Part shown: piece by piece, positions 16,501 to 25,361 of the stretch | Layout: every line of letters begins with the position of its first letter | Numbering within the stretch: the first letter of the stretch is position 1 | Assembly: GCA_021808055.1 (NCBI GenBank) | Contig: JAKBCH010000017.1 | Location: forward strand, 1-34,502 | Origin: Pseudomonadota bacterium | GTDB lineage: Bacteria; Pseudomonadota; Alphaproteobacteria; Acetobacterales; Acetobacteraceae | Reading direction: 5' to 3' | DNA: 34,502 nucleotides | Notes under the pieces: generated by a model | Told to the model about the DNA's origin: nothing | Database searches by the model: none | What the model saw: only the letters and a program-made list of their open reading frames with translations | Translations under genes and position numbers: made by a program

Positions 16501-16962
16501 ATGGTTAATCTGGACGAGACCGACCGCAAAATCCTCAACGCCCTCCAGCAGGATGGGCGGCTTTCAAATATCGAGCTGGCGGAGAAGGTGAACCTCTCCC
16601 CCTCCGCCTGCCTTCGGCGGCTGCATTTGCTCCTGCAAAGCGACCTCGTGGCGGGTACGCATCTGGTACTGGACCAGAAAGCCGCGGGCTTTCCGGGCAC
16701 CGCCTATGTATTCATCACGCTGGAAGGCCAGGACCGCAAATTGCTGGACGCATTCGAGGCACGGGTAAAACTCATCGCCCAGGTGCAGGAATGCTACCTT
16801 CTGGCCGGTCAGGCAGACTACCTTCTGCGTGTGGTGTATAACGGGGCGGAGGATCTGGAGCGTCTGCACTCCGAGGAACTCACCCGTCTGCCCGGTATCA
16901 GGCGGGTGCAATCCACGCTCACCCTGCGCATGGTCAAACGTACGGCCCGGCTACCTTTGTAA
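16501..16962 (+). CDS. Lrp/AsnC-family transcriptional regulator
   Basis: A 153-residue DNA-binding protein. The N-terminal winged helix-turn-helix covers residues 4-60 (LDETDRKILNALQQDGRLSN, then IELAEKVNLSPSACLRRL), and the C-terminal RAM/AsnC ligand-binding domain covers about 65-145 (AYVFITLEGQ through LPGIRRVQSTLTLR). Such proteins assemble as dimers and octamers and sense amino acids. It is divergent from alanine dehydrogenase, so it most likely activates ald in response to alanine, as AldR-like proteins do in other bacteria; this is inference from position. The ribosome-binding site is weak (AAAG), and the adjacent palindromes could also mediate autoregulation. Confidence 0.93.
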   Translation: MVNLDETDRKILNALQQDGRLSNIELAEKVNLSPSACLRRLHLLLQSDLVAGTHLVLDQKAAGFPGTAYVFITLEGQDRKLLDAFEARVKLIAQVQECYLLAGQADYLLRVVYNGAEDLERLHSEELTRLPGIRRVQSTLTLRMVKRTARLPL

Positions 16963-17109
16963 TGGCTTCGGGAAGTGTCAGAAATTATTAAACTCTTTTT
17001 TACTTCAGGCACTATAACAATGCCGGGCAGCATGGGCCGTGGCCTCCACCTCCAGGACGCGCTGCCGGGTGGCGGGCCGTGGTGGCCCGTCATCCGAGCA
17101 TCGCGTTAC

Positions 17110-18414
17110 TTACGCCCCTGCCAGGGTCATGCCCTCAATCCTTACGGTCGGTGCATCGGTGCCGCGCTTAAACTCTAGGTTGCTCGCCGGGGTGAGGTTC
17201 AGGAACATGTCCTTCAAATTCCCGGCGATGGTAAATTCGGCCACCGGCTCAGCAATCTCACCATTGCGGATCATGAACCCCGCCGCCCCGCGCGAATAAT
17301 CACCGGTAAGCCCATTGATGCTGGAGCCCATCATCTCGGTCACATACAGCCCCTCGGCAATGTCTGCCATCAGCGCCTCGGGCGTCATCTTGCCCGGTTC
17401 CATGTAGAAATTGCTCAAACCTCCAGCATGGCCGTTGGTTTTCAGGCCGAGCTGGTTGGCGGAGCGTGTGTCCAGCACCCATTCCGTCAGGCGTCCGTCC
17501 TCGATAAAATTCATCCGCCGCACGGGCTGGCCCTCGCGGTCGTAAGGGCGAGACCGGCGGCCGCGCACGCGCAGCGGGTCGTCCACAATGTTGATACCCG
17601 CCGCGAATACCTGGGCACCCAGCGCATCCTTCAAAAACGAGGTACCGCGCGCGATGGCGGCTCCGGAGATGGCGCTGGCAAAATGGCCGAGAATGGAGCC
17701 AGAGACCCGCGGGTCGAACAGCACCGACAGCTTGGCCGTGGCCGGGCGCCTGGGGTTGAGGCGCGCCAAAGCGCGGGCGGCGGCGTTGCGGCCAAGCAAC
17801 GCCGCATCGCCCAAATCGCGCCCGTGAATCACGCTGTCATAATCATAATCGCGCTGCATCGCCGTGCCCGCGCCGGCGATGGCGGTGACCGAAACGCTAT
17901 GCCCAGAGCGCGCATATTCGCCCAAAAACCCATGGCTGGTGGCCAGCACGGAAATGGAGCGCGACCAGGAGGCGGAACCGCCTTCTGAATTGGTGATGCC
18001 GGGCACCGCCAAAGCCGCGTCCTCCGCCGCGCTGGCGCGCTCAATCAACAGGTCAGCACTTGGCTCAACCGGGTCGTCCAGCTCCAGAAACGCGGCATCG
18101 GGTGCCGGGGGGGCGAAGGGAATTTCCGCATACGGGTCTTCCGGCACCACTTTGGCCATCGCCACCGCCTGCTCGGCCAGACGCTGGAAAGCGCTATGGT
18201 CAATCGAGCTGGCGGAAACGCTGGCCGAGGCGCGGCCCAGAAACACGCGCAGGCCAAGCTCAGTGGTCTCGGCACGTTCGGTTTCCTCAATCTTGCGCAG
18301 GCGGCGCTGAATGCCAACGGACGTGCCTTCATACAGCCCGACCTCGGCCACGTCCGCCCCGGCGCGTTTGGCCGCCGCCAGCAGGGCGGTGGCGGCGTCT
18401 GTCAGCGCGCTCAT
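17110..18414 (-). CDS. pmbA: PmbA/TldE-family metalloprotease subunit
   Basis: A 434-residue protein of the TldD/PmbA family. In E. coli, PmbA (TldE) forms a heterodimer with TldD that trims unfolded peptides, matures microcin B17 and degrades CcdA; TldD carries the zinc site, while PmbA is the partner lacking it. The family features seen are RKIEETERAETTELGLRVF (N-terminal domain), ARLNPRRPATAKLSVLFDPR in the centre, and the C-terminal LTGDYSRGAAGFMIRNGEI. Length is near the usual 445. The ATG at 18414 overlaps the upstream M16 peptidase stop as ATGA. TldD is not in this window. Two different protease-fold genes being directly coupled suggests linked peptide processing, but this is inference. 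Confidence 0.93.
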   Translation of the reverse strand: MSALTDAATALLAAAKRAGADVAEVGLYEGTSVGIQRRLRKIEETERAETTELGLRVFLGRASASVSASSIDHSAFQRLAEQAVAMAKVVPEDPYAEIPFAPPAPDAAFLELDDPVEPSADLLIERASAAEDAALAVPGITNSEGGSASWSRSISVLATSHGFLGEYARSGHSVSVTAIAGAGTAMQRDYDYDSVIHGRDLGDAALLGRNAAARALARLNPRRPATAKLSVLFDPRVSGSILGHFASAISGAAIARGTSFLKDALGAQVFAAGINIVDDPLRVRGRRSRPYDREGQPVRRMNFIEDGRLTEWVLDTRSANQLGLKTNGHAGGLSNFYMEPGKMTPEALMADIAEGLYVTEMMGSSINGLTGDYSRGAAGFMIRNGEIAEPVAEFTIAGNLKDMFLNLTPASNLEFKRGTDAPTVRIEGMTLAGA

Positions 18415-19676
18415 GCCGCCAGCCGGTCGATAATCGAAGAAAATTTCGGCACCTGCGCCACCGGGCCAATGGTGGCCAGCGTGGGTTTCTGGCGGAAAAT
18501 CTTGGACCCCACCGCGCAAACATCCTCCACCGTCACGGCGTTTATCTTCGCCACCGTCTCGGCCACCGGAATAATCCGGCCAAACACCTGCCATTGCCGT
18601 GCCAGCTGCTCGCAGCGGCTGCCAGTGCTCTCCAGGCTCATCAGCAATCCGGCCTTAAGCTGCGCACGGGCACGGTTCAGCTCCGCCTCGTTCACCGCGC
18701 GCTGCACTTTCTCAAGCTCCTCCAGCGTCACCGGGATCAGCTCGGCGGCCTCGGATTCACCCGTGCCCGCGTAAATGCCGAACAATCCGCCATCCTCCGC
18801 CGGGGCGGTGAAGCTATAGATGGAATAAACCAACCCCCGCTTCTCCCGGATTTCCTGGAACAGCCGGGAAGACATCCCACCCCCCAGCAAAGTGGAAAGC
18901 AGCATGGCGGGGTAGTAATCCGCTTCGCCATAAGCGGGGGAATTAAAGCCCAGCACGATATGCGCCTGATCCAAATCCCGCAGCTCCCGATATTCACCGC
19001 CCATATAATCGGCGGCCATCGGCGCGTGGCGCTCGGCACTTGGCAGATCGGCAAAATGCTTCGCCGCCAGTTCCACCACCTGCTCATGATACAAATTGCC
19101 CGAGGCGGCGATCACCATGTTATCCGGCGTATAATGCTGGCTCATGAAGCCCGGCAGCGCCTCGCGCTTCATGGTGCGGATAATCTGCTCGGTCCCCAGC
19201 ACCGGGCGGCCCATCGGCTGGCTGGGATAAGCGGCGGTCTGGAAATGATCGAAAATGATATCGTCCGGCGTGTCATTCGCCTGGCCGATCTCCTGCAAAA
19301 TCACCCCGCGCTCACGCTCCAGCTCTTCCGGCTCAAAGCTGGAATGGCAGAGAATGTCGCCGATGATGTCCGCCCCCAGGGCTAAATCTTCCTTCAGCAG
19401 CTTCACGTAATAAGCCGTCTGCTCGCGGGAGGTATAGGCGTTGATATGCCCGCCGACATTCTCGATCGCCTCGGCGATATCCGCGGCTGAGCGCCGCTCA
19501 GTGCCTTTGAAGGCCATGTGTTCCAGAAAATGCGCCACCCCGTTCTCGGCGGCGGTCTCGTGGCGGGTGCCGGCCCCCACATAGGCGCCGAAGGAGATCG
19601 TCTCCACCCGTTCCATGCGCTCGGTCAGCACAACAAGGCCGGAAGGAAGGGTGGTGATGGAAACCTGTTCAGGCAT
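18411..19676 (-). CDS. M16-family zinc metallopeptidase (processing-peptidase-like)
   Basis: A 421-residue peptidase related to the mitochondrial processing peptidase beta subunit. The inverted zinc motif HxxEH is present in AHFLEHMAFKGT near residue 50, with the downstream zinc-binding Glu in the segment ELERERGVILQEIGQ. The glycine-rich loop of the C-terminal half, LLGGGMSSRLFQEIREKRGL, is also clear, so the enzyme looks catalytically complete. No signal peptide is seen, so it is probably cytoplasmic. The ATG at 19676 overlaps the thrC stop by eight bases and has AGGA within the end of thrC. pmbA follows with an ATGA overlap. Placement after thrC is common in alphaproteobacteria. Natural substrates are unknown. 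Confidence 0.94.
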   Translation of the reverse strand: MPEQVSITTLPSGLVVLTERMERVETISFGAYVGAGTRHETAAENGVAHFLEHMAFKGTERRSAADIAEAIENVGGHINAYTSREQTAYYVKLLKEDLALGADIIGDILCHSSFEPEELERERGVILQEIGQANDTPDDIIFDHFQTAAYPSQPMGRPVLGTEQIIRTMKREALPGFMSQHYTPDNMVIAASGNLYHEQVVELAAKHFADLPSAERHAPMAADYMGGEYRELRDLDQAHIVLGFNSPAYGEADYYPAMLLSTLLGGGMSSRLFQEIREKRGLVYSIYSFTAPAEDGGLFGIYAGTGESEAAELIPVTLEELEKVQRAVNEAELNRARAQLKAGLLMSLESTGSRCEQLARQWQVFGRIIPVAETVAKINAVTVEDVCAVGSKIFRQKPTLATIGPVAQVPKFSSIIDRLAA

Positions 19677-21072
19677 CTTTGTTCCTGTTCGCAAAATTCC
19701 GCACCAGGGTTTCGATCGCGGTAAGATCGGCCGGGGCGCGGGTGAAAGTCTCTTTCCTGTCATATAGGTCGGAAAGATGCGGCGGTAGAGGCGGGCGGCT
19801 GCCCACCGCTTTTTCGATGGCATCGGGGAATTTCGCCGGGTGCGCGGTGGCCGCCGCAATCACCGGCAGCCCCATCGGCCCGCAATCCCGCCCGGCAGCC
19901 AAGCCAATCACGCTATGCGGGTCCGCCAGATATTCGCTTTCCTTCCAGAACCGGGCGATTTCCTTCAGCGTCGCTTCGTCGCTCAGGCGATAACCCTGGA
20001 ACTGTTCGCGGATGGAACGCCAGACCGGCTCGGCCACGGTCATTTTGCCGCTGGCGCGGAAATCCGCCATAGTTTGCGCCGTCAGCGCAGCATCCCGCCC
20101 CTGGAACTCGAACAACAGCCGCTCAAAATTCGAGCTGACGCCGATATCCATGGAGGGCGACAGGCTCGCCTCCACAGCCTTAACGGACATATCGTTGGCA
20201 TCCAGAAACCGGCTCAGAATATCGTTGCGGTTGCTCGCCACGATGAATTTCGCAATCGGCAAACCCATCTGCTTCGCCGCCCAGGCCGCCAATATATTGC
20301 CGAAATTGCCAGTGGGCACGGAAACCGCCACCTCACGCTCCGGCGCGCCCAGATTCAGCGCCGCATACACGTAATAGGGAATCTGCGCCGCAATGCGGGC
20401 GAAATTGATGGAATTCACCGCCGAGAGGTTCATCTCGGTGCGGAACGGCGCATCCGCGAACATCGCCTTTACCAGATCCTGGCAATCGTCGAAATTGCCT
20501 TCCACCGCGATGTTCAGTACGTTATCGGCCTTCACACTCGTCATCTGGCGGCGCTGCACCTCGGAGGTTTTGCCCTCGGGGTGCAGAATGGTGATGTCGA
20601 TATTCTTACGCCCCGCCACGGCCTCAATGGCCGCTGAGCCGGTATCGCCCGAGGTTGCCCCCACAATCCGCACCTTCTCGCCGCGCTTGGCCAAAACATG
20701 CTCGAATAAATGCCCCACCAGTTGCAGCGCCATGTCTTTAAACGCCAGCGTGGGGCCGTGGAACAATTCCAGCGCGTAGAGGTTGGTGTCCACCTGCACC
20801 AGCGGCACGATGGCTTTATGCGCAAAGCCCGCATAGGCCTGGTGGCACATCGCCAGCAGCTCAGCCTCGGTGATGCTGCCCGCCGTAAATGGCGCGATAA
20901 TCTTCGCCGCCAGCTCCGGGTAGGGCAGCCCGCGCAGGGCTTTCAGCTCATCCGCAGAAAAGCGCGGCCAGGTGGCGGGCATATAAAGCCCGCCATCGCT
21001 GGCGAGGCCCGCCAGCAGTGCCCCGGCGAAATCCATCTCCGGGGCCTGCCCCCGCGTCGAAACATAGCGCAT
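19669..21072 (-). CDS. thrC: Threonine synthase
   Basis: A 467-residue PLP enzyme that converts O-phosphohomoserine to threonine, the last step of threonine synthesis. The N-terminus MRYVSTRGQAPEMDFAGALL and SDGGLYMP are typical. The PLP lysine lies in HGPTLAFKDMALQL, and the cofactor-phosphate loop in GATSGDTGSAAIEA. It belongs to the longer (about 460-residue) bacterial/fungal class. AAGGGA about seven bases before the ATG supports the start. hemW ends 31 bases upstream on the same strand, and the M16 peptidase begins within the last codons, so the four genes hemW-thrC-M16-pmbA probably form one transcript. Confidence 0.97.
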   Translation of the reverse strand: MRYVSTRGQAPEMDFAGALLAGLASDGGLYMPATWPRFSADELKALRGLPYPELAAKIIAPFTAGSITEAELLAMCHQAYAGFAHKAIVPLVQVDTNLYALELFHGPTLAFKDMALQLVGHLFEHVLAKRGEKVRIVGATSGDTGSAAIEAVAGRKNIDITILHPEGKTSEVQRRQMTSVKADNVLNIAVEGNFDDCQDLVKAMFADAPFRTEMNLSAVNSINFARIAAQIPYYVYAALNLGAPEREVAVSVPTGNFGNILAAWAAKQMGLPIAKFIVASNRNDILSRFLDANDMSVKAVEASLSPSMDIGVSSNFERLLFEFQGRDAALTAQTMADFRASGKMTVAEPVWRSIREQFQGYRLSDEATLKEIARFWKESEYLADPHSVIGLAAGRDCGPMGLPVIAAATAHPAKFPDAIEKAVGSRPPLPPHLSDLYDRKETFTRAPADLTAIETLVRNFANRNKDA

Positions 21073-21102
21073 CGAAAATCCCTTATTCCGGCCCCGCCTA
21101 TA

Positions 21103-22263
21103 CTATCGGCACAGGGCTGGCAGCAATGCGTCCAGCCTTTTGGTCCCCTGCGCGGTGGCGGCGAGCCTTTCATCGGAGAGGGTTAAGTATCCCTCGGCGA
21201 TGCATTCCTCCAGAATATCCGGCTCAATCGCATCCATCAGCGCCATGCCGGTGCGGGCAGCGAAATAGGGCACGGAAATACCCTCTTGCAGCCGCAAGCC
21301 CATAATCAGCGCTTCCCGGGCGCGGTCCTGGGTCGGCACATCCTCTTCCAAGGTTGTGCCATGGCCGTTGGCCGCCACACGCTCCATCCAAACCTCCGGG
21401 GCGCGGTGGCGGGTGGTGGCCAGCAGCTTGCCGTCCAGCGAAAGCCGCCCATGCGCACCAGGGCCAATGCCCGCATAATCGCCATAGCGCCAATAGGTCA
21501 TGTTATGCCGGCTCTCGCCACCGGGCTTGGCGTAGTTGGAGACTTCATAGCGCTGCAATCCATAGCGCCCGGCTTCCTCCGCCGTGATATCATACAGCGC
21601 CTCGGCCTCATCCGCATCCGGCAGGATGAACTCACCGCGCGCGTGCAGGGTGGCAAACTTCGTCCCATCCTCAATGGTGAGCTGGTAAAGCGAGAGATGG
21701 TCCGCCGCCAGATCCAATGCCCGGCGCAGCTCCTCTCGCCAGGCGGCCTGGGTTTGGCCCGGCAATGCATAAATTAAATCGAACGAAATGCGCGGAAAGA
21801 TAGATGCGCCTAATTGAACCGCGGCGATGGCCTGCGCGGCACTATGCTCACGGCCCAAAAAACGCAGCGCCTGTTCATCGAAGCTCTGCACACCGATGGA
21901 AACCCGGTTCACCCCCGCCGCGCGGTAGGCGGAGAATTTCGCGGCCTCGACACTGGTGGGGTTGGCCTCCAGCGTGATCTCCGCCTCTGGCGCCAACTCA
22001 AACAACCGCCCGGCCTGCGCGATCAGTTCCGCGACACTCTCCGGATTCATCAGGCTCGGCGTGCCGCCGCCGAAAAAGATTGACCCCACCCGGCGCTTGC
22101 CCAGCCTTGCCGCTTCAAACGCCAGCTCCGTTTTCAGCGCGGAGAGCATTTCCGCCTGGGGTAATGTCTCGCGCACATGGGAGTTGAAGTCACAATACGG
22201 GCATTTGGCCAGGCAGAAGGGCCAGTGGAAATAAAGCGCCAGTGCATCCATACGCCCCGGCAT
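21103..22263 (-). CDS. hemW: Radical SAM heme chaperone HemW
   Basis: A 386-residue radical SAM protein once annotated as oxygen-independent coproporphyrinogen III oxidase. The 4Fe-4S motif CLAKCPYCDF (CxxxCxxC) lies near residue 20, and IFFGGGTPSLM near 65 is the SAM-binding GGGTP motif. HemW-type proteins bind heme and deliver it to membrane proteins; they have the short N-terminus seen here and lack the extended N-terminal segment of true HemN. A C-terminal HemN_C-like region ends the protein. Start choice is between ATG at 22263 and ATG at 22251; neither has a strong ribosome-binding site. It heads the minus-strand gene chain and is divergent from the ABC exporter operon, with 82 bases between. 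Confidence 0.92.
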   Translation of the reverse strand: MPGRMDALALYFHWPFCLAKCPYCDFNSHVRETLPQAEMLSALKTELAFEAARLGKRRVGSIFFGGGTPSLMNPESVAELIAQAGRLFELAPEAEITLEANPTSVEAAKFSAYRAAGVNRVSIGVQSFDEQALRFLGREHSAAQAIAAVQLGASIFPRISFDLIYALPGQTQAAWREELRRALDLAADHLSLYQLTIEDGTKFATLHARGEFILPDADEAEALYDITAEEAGRYGLQRYEVSNYAKPGGESRHNMTYWRYGDYAGIGPGAHGRLSLDGKLLATTRHRAPEVWMERVAANGHGTTLEEDVPTQDRAREALIMGLRLQEGISVPYFAARTGMALMDAIEPDILEECIAEGYLTLSDERLAATAQGTKRLDALLPALCR

Positions 22264-22345
22264 AAACCCGATACGCGCCCAGTGCCAGCCAGGTGCCAGC
22301 CCGCCATGGCTTGGCAGGCGCGCCTGGCCCGCTTATCCGAGAGGC

Positions 22346-23074
22346 ATGCAAGCCATCCGCGTGGAAAACTTGACCAAGCGTTACCCGGAGACGCTGGCGG
22401 TGGATGATCTTTCGTTCACGCTGGCGCGCGGGAAGATTCTGGGCCTGCTGGGCGGCAATGGCGCTGGCAAAACCACCACCATTTCCATGCTGCTGGGATT
22501 GCTCGTGCCCACCTCCGGCCGGATTACCGTGCTGGGCCACGACATGGCGACACACCGCTTCGCCGCTCTGGCGCGGATGAATTTTTCCTCACCTTACATC
22601 TCGCTGCCCGCCCGGCTTACCGTGCGGGAAAATCTGGAAGTATATGGGCATCTTTATAATGTGCCGAAGCTGAAGGCGCGCATTGGCCAGCTTGCTGAAC
22701 AGTTCAAACTCACCGCATTGCTGAGCCGCCCGGCAGGCGAGCTTTCAGCCGGGCAGAAAACCCGCGTGGCGCTGGCAAAATCCTTCCTTAATCAGCCCGA
22801 GCTTTTATTGCTGGACGAGCCGACCGCCAGCCTGGACCCCGACACTGGCGATTACGTGCGTACAGCACTTGAGGATTACCGGCGCGAGACGGGTGCGGCC
22901 ATTCTGCTCGCCTCCCACAACATGGCGGAGGTGGAGCGGCTATGCGACGAGGTGATAATGATGAAGCAGGGCCGCGTGGCTGATAAAGGCACACCGGCGG
23001 AGCTTATCGACCGTTATGGGCGGGAGGATATGGAAGACGTGTTCCTGCATATCGCCCGCAGCGAGGCGCTGTGA
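22346..23074 (+). CDS. ABC transporter ATP-binding protein (ABC-2 exporter type)
   Basis: A 242-residue ATPase of an ABC-2 type exporter. Visible motifs are Walker A GGNGAGKTTT near residue 36, the signature ELSAGQKTRVAL (LSAGQ in place of the more usual LSGGQ), Walker B LLLLDEPTASLDP, and the H-loop His in LLASHNMAEV. The sequence resembles the NodI/CcmA-like drug or polysaccharide exporter group. The permease starts within its stop codon (TGATG), so the two certainly work together. The exported substrate is not evident. GAGAGG lies unusually close to the ATG at 22346. It is the first gene of a four-gene overlapping chain. Confidence 0.94.
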   Translation: MQAIRVENLTKRYPETLAVDDLSFTLARGKILGLLGGNGAGKTTTISMLLGLLVPTSGRITVLGHDMATHRFAALARMNFSSPYISLPARLTVRENLEVYGHLYNVPKLKARIGQLAEQFKLTALLSRPAGELSAGQKTRVALAKSFLNQPELLLLDEPTASLDPDTGDYVRTALEDYRRETGAAILLASHNMAEVERLCDEVIMMKQGRVADKGTPAELIDRYGREDMEDVFLHIARSEAL

Positions 23075-23874
23075 TGCCCGCGGCACGGCGCGTTTGGGGC
23101 CTGGTGTACCGGCATTTATGCATGTACCGGCGCTCCTGGCCGCGCCTCGCGGAAATCGCCTATTGGCCAACGCTGGAGCTGTTGATCTGGGGTTTTACCG
23201 CGAATTTCTTCAGCCATGATATTCACGCCGGGTCGCCCATTCTGGCCGGTGCGGCGCTAATCGGCGGGGTGCTGCTATGGGAAATTGTGCTGCGCGCGCA
23301 GATTGGTGTGACGCTGAGCTTCATGGAAGAAATATGGTCGCGCAATCTCGGGCATCTATTCGTCAGCCCGTTGCGCCCGGCGGAGATGGTGCTGGCGCTG
23401 CTTGCGGTTTCCGCGATTCGGACATTCATCGGCCTGCTTCCCGCCACAATCATCGCCTTTCTGCTGTATCATTATGACCTGTTCGCACCCGGCCCAGTAA
23501 TGGTGCTGTTCTTCCTCAACCTGCTGTTCATGGGCTGGTGGGTGGCGCTGGGCATCGTCTCGCTTTTGTTCCGCTATGGCGCCGGGGCGGAGGCGCTGGC
23601 CTGGACCATTGCCTTTGGCATAACCCCGGTGGCCTGCGTGTTCTACCCGCTGGCTTCCCTGCCCTACTGGCTGCAGCCCGTGGCGCAAGCCCTGCCCGCC
23701 GCGCATATTTTTGAGGGGTTGCGCGCCCTGTTGTTGAGCGACCATAAAGATTGGAACCAGCTTGCCATTGCCGCCGGGCTGAACGCTGCCTGGATGGTGG
23801 CCGCCATTGCCGTGTTTGGGGCCGAATTCCGCCGCGCGCGAATACGCGGCGCGTTGATATCAATCGGAGAATGA
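23074..23874 (+). CDS. ABC-2 type transporter permease
   Basis: A 266-residue inner-membrane protein with about six hydrophobic spans, the ABC2_membrane layout. A basic, aromatic N-terminus (RRVWGLVYRHLCMYRRSWPR) precedes the first span. The conserved central region appears as LFVSPLRPAEMVLALLAVSAI, split here as LFVSPLRPAE and the following helix, and FYPLASLPYWLQPVAQALPA marks the typical C-terminal signature. It pairs with the ATPase directly upstream; the ATG at 23074 shares one base with the ATPase stop, and a GTG at 23071 would add one residue. Its own stop overlaps the phosphatase start as ATGA. Substrate unknown. Confidence 0.92.
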   Translation: MPAARRVWGLVYRHLCMYRRSWPRLAEIAYWPTLELLIWGFTANFFSHDIHAGSPILAGAALIGGVLLWEIVLRAQIGVTLSFMEEIWSRNLGHLFVSPLRPAEMVLALLAVSAIRTFIGLLPATIIAFLLYHYDLFAPGPVMVLFFLNLLFMGWWVALGIVSLLFRYGAGAEALAWTIAFGITPVACVFYPLASLPYWLQPVAQALPAAHIFEGLRALLLSDHKDWNQLAIAAGLNAAWMVAAIAVFGAEFRRARIRGALISIGE

Positions 23875-24569
23875 TCTTGCATCAATTCTGGCTCATCCGC
23901 CACGCCTTGGTTCACCGCGACAGCCTGGCGTTTCTGTACGGCACGGATGATGTGCCCGTGTGCGACGAGACCATGGCGGCGCAGTGCAACGCGTATTCCG
24001 CGCTGGCGGCGCGGCTGCCACACCCGGCGCGCCTGGTGTGCACGCCGCTTTCGCGCACGCAGCTAACCGCCGATGCGCTGGCACGCGCGGGCTACCCTGA
24101 GCATGAAAGGCTGATAGACCCAGCCCTCATCGAACAGGATTTCGGGGATTGGCAGGGCGTACCAATCTCACAGTTTGAGGAACGCGGCGATGATGAACGC
24201 CACCCATTCTGGCCCATTCATGCCGCGGAAACCCCGCCGGGCGGGGAGAGTTTCGCGCATCTCATGACGCGCGTGGGCGCCGGGCTGGAGGCGCTTTGCA
24301 AAACCGCCCAGGGCCAGAACACCATCATTGTCAGCCATGGCGGGGCCATTCGCGCCGCCATCGCCCATGCGATGGGCCTGACGCCGCATCAGGCGCTGTG
24401 TCTGCAGATCGACAATATATCGCTCACACGGCTGGAGCACGGCCCACGCGGCTGGCGGGTTTTATCGGTTAATGAACATTCCTCCACCCCAGCTTGCCAG
24501 GCTCTGGCCGACCCCCCATCTGCCCATTTAAGACAAGAAGCGACCCCAACCGAAGGAGTTCTTTCATGA
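23871..24569 (+). CDS. Histidine phosphatase family protein
   Basis: A 232-residue cytosolic member of the phosphoglycerate mutase-like superfamily. The phosphorylated His is in FWLIRHALV near residue 9 (RHA instead of the usual RHG, which occurs in CobC-like members). The acid residue is in LIEQDFGDWQG near 85, and the second active-site His in IIVSHGGAIRAAIAHAMG near 150. It most resembles alpha-ribazole phosphatase-like enzymes, but no cobalamin gene is nearby, so the substrate is open. The ATG at 23871 overlaps the permease stop as ATGA; the frame is open further upstream but those codons lie inside the permease gene. Its own stop overlaps the SYLF gene start as ATGA, and the last 30 residues look poorly conserved. 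Confidence 0.88.
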   Translation: MILHQFWLIRHALVHRDSLAFLYGTDDVPVCDETMAAQCNAYSALAARLPHPARLVCTPLSRTQLTADALARAGYPEHERLIDPALIEQDFGDWQGVPISQFEERGDDERHPFWPIHAAETPPGGESFAHLMTRVGAGLEALCKTAQGQNTIIVSHGGAIRAAIAHAMGLTPHQALCLQIDNISLTRLEHGPRGWRVLSVNEHSSTPACQALADPPSAHLRQEATPTEGVLS

Positions 24570-25354
24570 AACGCCTGTTGATCGCGGCTGCATTCACCGC
24601 CGCCTTCGCCGCTCCGGCCCTGGCCGACACGCCGCAACACTTGATCGACAGCTCCACTTTGGCGCTGGAAGATTTGATGGGCGGGGCGCAAGGGTCTCAG
24701 GCGCAGGCGTTTTTGCGCAAGGCCCGCGCCGTGGTGATCTGTCCCAACGTGTTCCGCGCCGGGTTCATCTTCGGCGGCGAGGGTGGCGGCTGTGTGATGA
24801 GTGCCCGCACGCCGAATGGCGGCTGGACCAACCCGGCCATCTATTCAATGGGCTCCGGCAGCTTCGGCTTGCAGGCAGGGGTGCAGAGCGCTGAGGTGAT
24901 GATGATTATCATGACCAATGGCGGGCTGAATGCGCTGTTGAATTCACAGTTCAAATTAGGTGCCGATGCGGGGGTGACCTTCGCCACATTTGGGGCGGGG
25001 GTAAGCGGGGCGATGTCCACCGCGATTGACGCTGATATCATCGGCTTCACGAAAGCTCAGGGGCTTTATGGCGGCGTCTCGCTCTCCGGCTCCGTGCTTT
25101 CCAACAATGCCGGAGCGGAACAGCAATATTACGGGCAGCAATTAGATGCCCGGCAGATTGTGGTGGATGGCCAGGGCAATAATCCCGGTGCCAACCCGCT
25201 GCGCGAAACGCTTGCCCGCTACGCCGCACCTGCCGGGCTTACCCCGGCGCCAATGGCACCGCCGCAGGACCAGATGCAGCAACCCATGCAACAGCAGATG
25301 CAACCTATGCAGCAGTCAGCGCCGATCCAGCAGGCACCGCTGCAACAGCCTTAA
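24566..25354 (+). CDS. SYLF-domain (DUF500/Ysc84-like) exported protein
   Basis: A 262-residue protein with a clear signal peptide (MKRLLIAAAFTAAFAAPALA) cleaved after ALA. The SYLF domain covers about residues 25-215: AFLRKARAVVICPNVFRAGF, GGEGGGCVMSAR, FGLQAGVQSAEVMMIIM, and AGVTFATFGAGVSG-type glycine-rich strands. In eukaryotes the domain binds phosphoinositides; bacterial versions are exported and of unknown role. The C-terminal 45 residues are a low-complexity Gln/Met/Pro tail (repeats of QQPMQQQMQPMQQ). GAAGGAG eight bases before the ATG supports the start. It is the last gene of the ABC exporter chain and is followed by a strong hairpin terminator, so the chain reads as a single unit. 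Confidence 0.9.
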   Translation: MKRLLIAAAFTAAFAAPALADTPQHLIDSSTLALEDLMGGAQGSQAQAFLRKARAVVICPNVFRAGFIFGGEGGGCVMSARTPNGGWTNPAIYSMGSGSFGLQAGVQSAEVMMIIMTNGGLNALLNSQFKLGADAGVTFATFGAGVSGAMSTAIDADIIGFTKAQGLYGGVSLSGSVLSNNAGAEQQYYGQQLDARQIVVDGQGNNPGANPLRETLARYAAPAGLTPAPMAPPQDQMQQPMQQQMQPMQQSAPIQQAPLQQP

Positions 25355-25361
25355 TAACCCC

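Noticed and set aside
17073..17089. Perfect inverted repeat CGGGCC-GTGGT-GGCCCG between the regulator and pmbA
   Set aside because: It could form a six-base stem, but no T-run follows on either strand, so I do not call a terminator. It may help end transcription but evidence is too thin.
16975..17178. 67-residue open frame in the gap between the Lrp-type regulator and pmbA
   Set aside because: No ribosome-binding site, no recognisable motif, and it runs into the pmbA 3' end on the other strand.
18060..19385. 441-residue plus-strand open frame
   Set aside because: Antisense to pmbA and the M16 peptidase, both clearly conserved; low-complexity basic composition.
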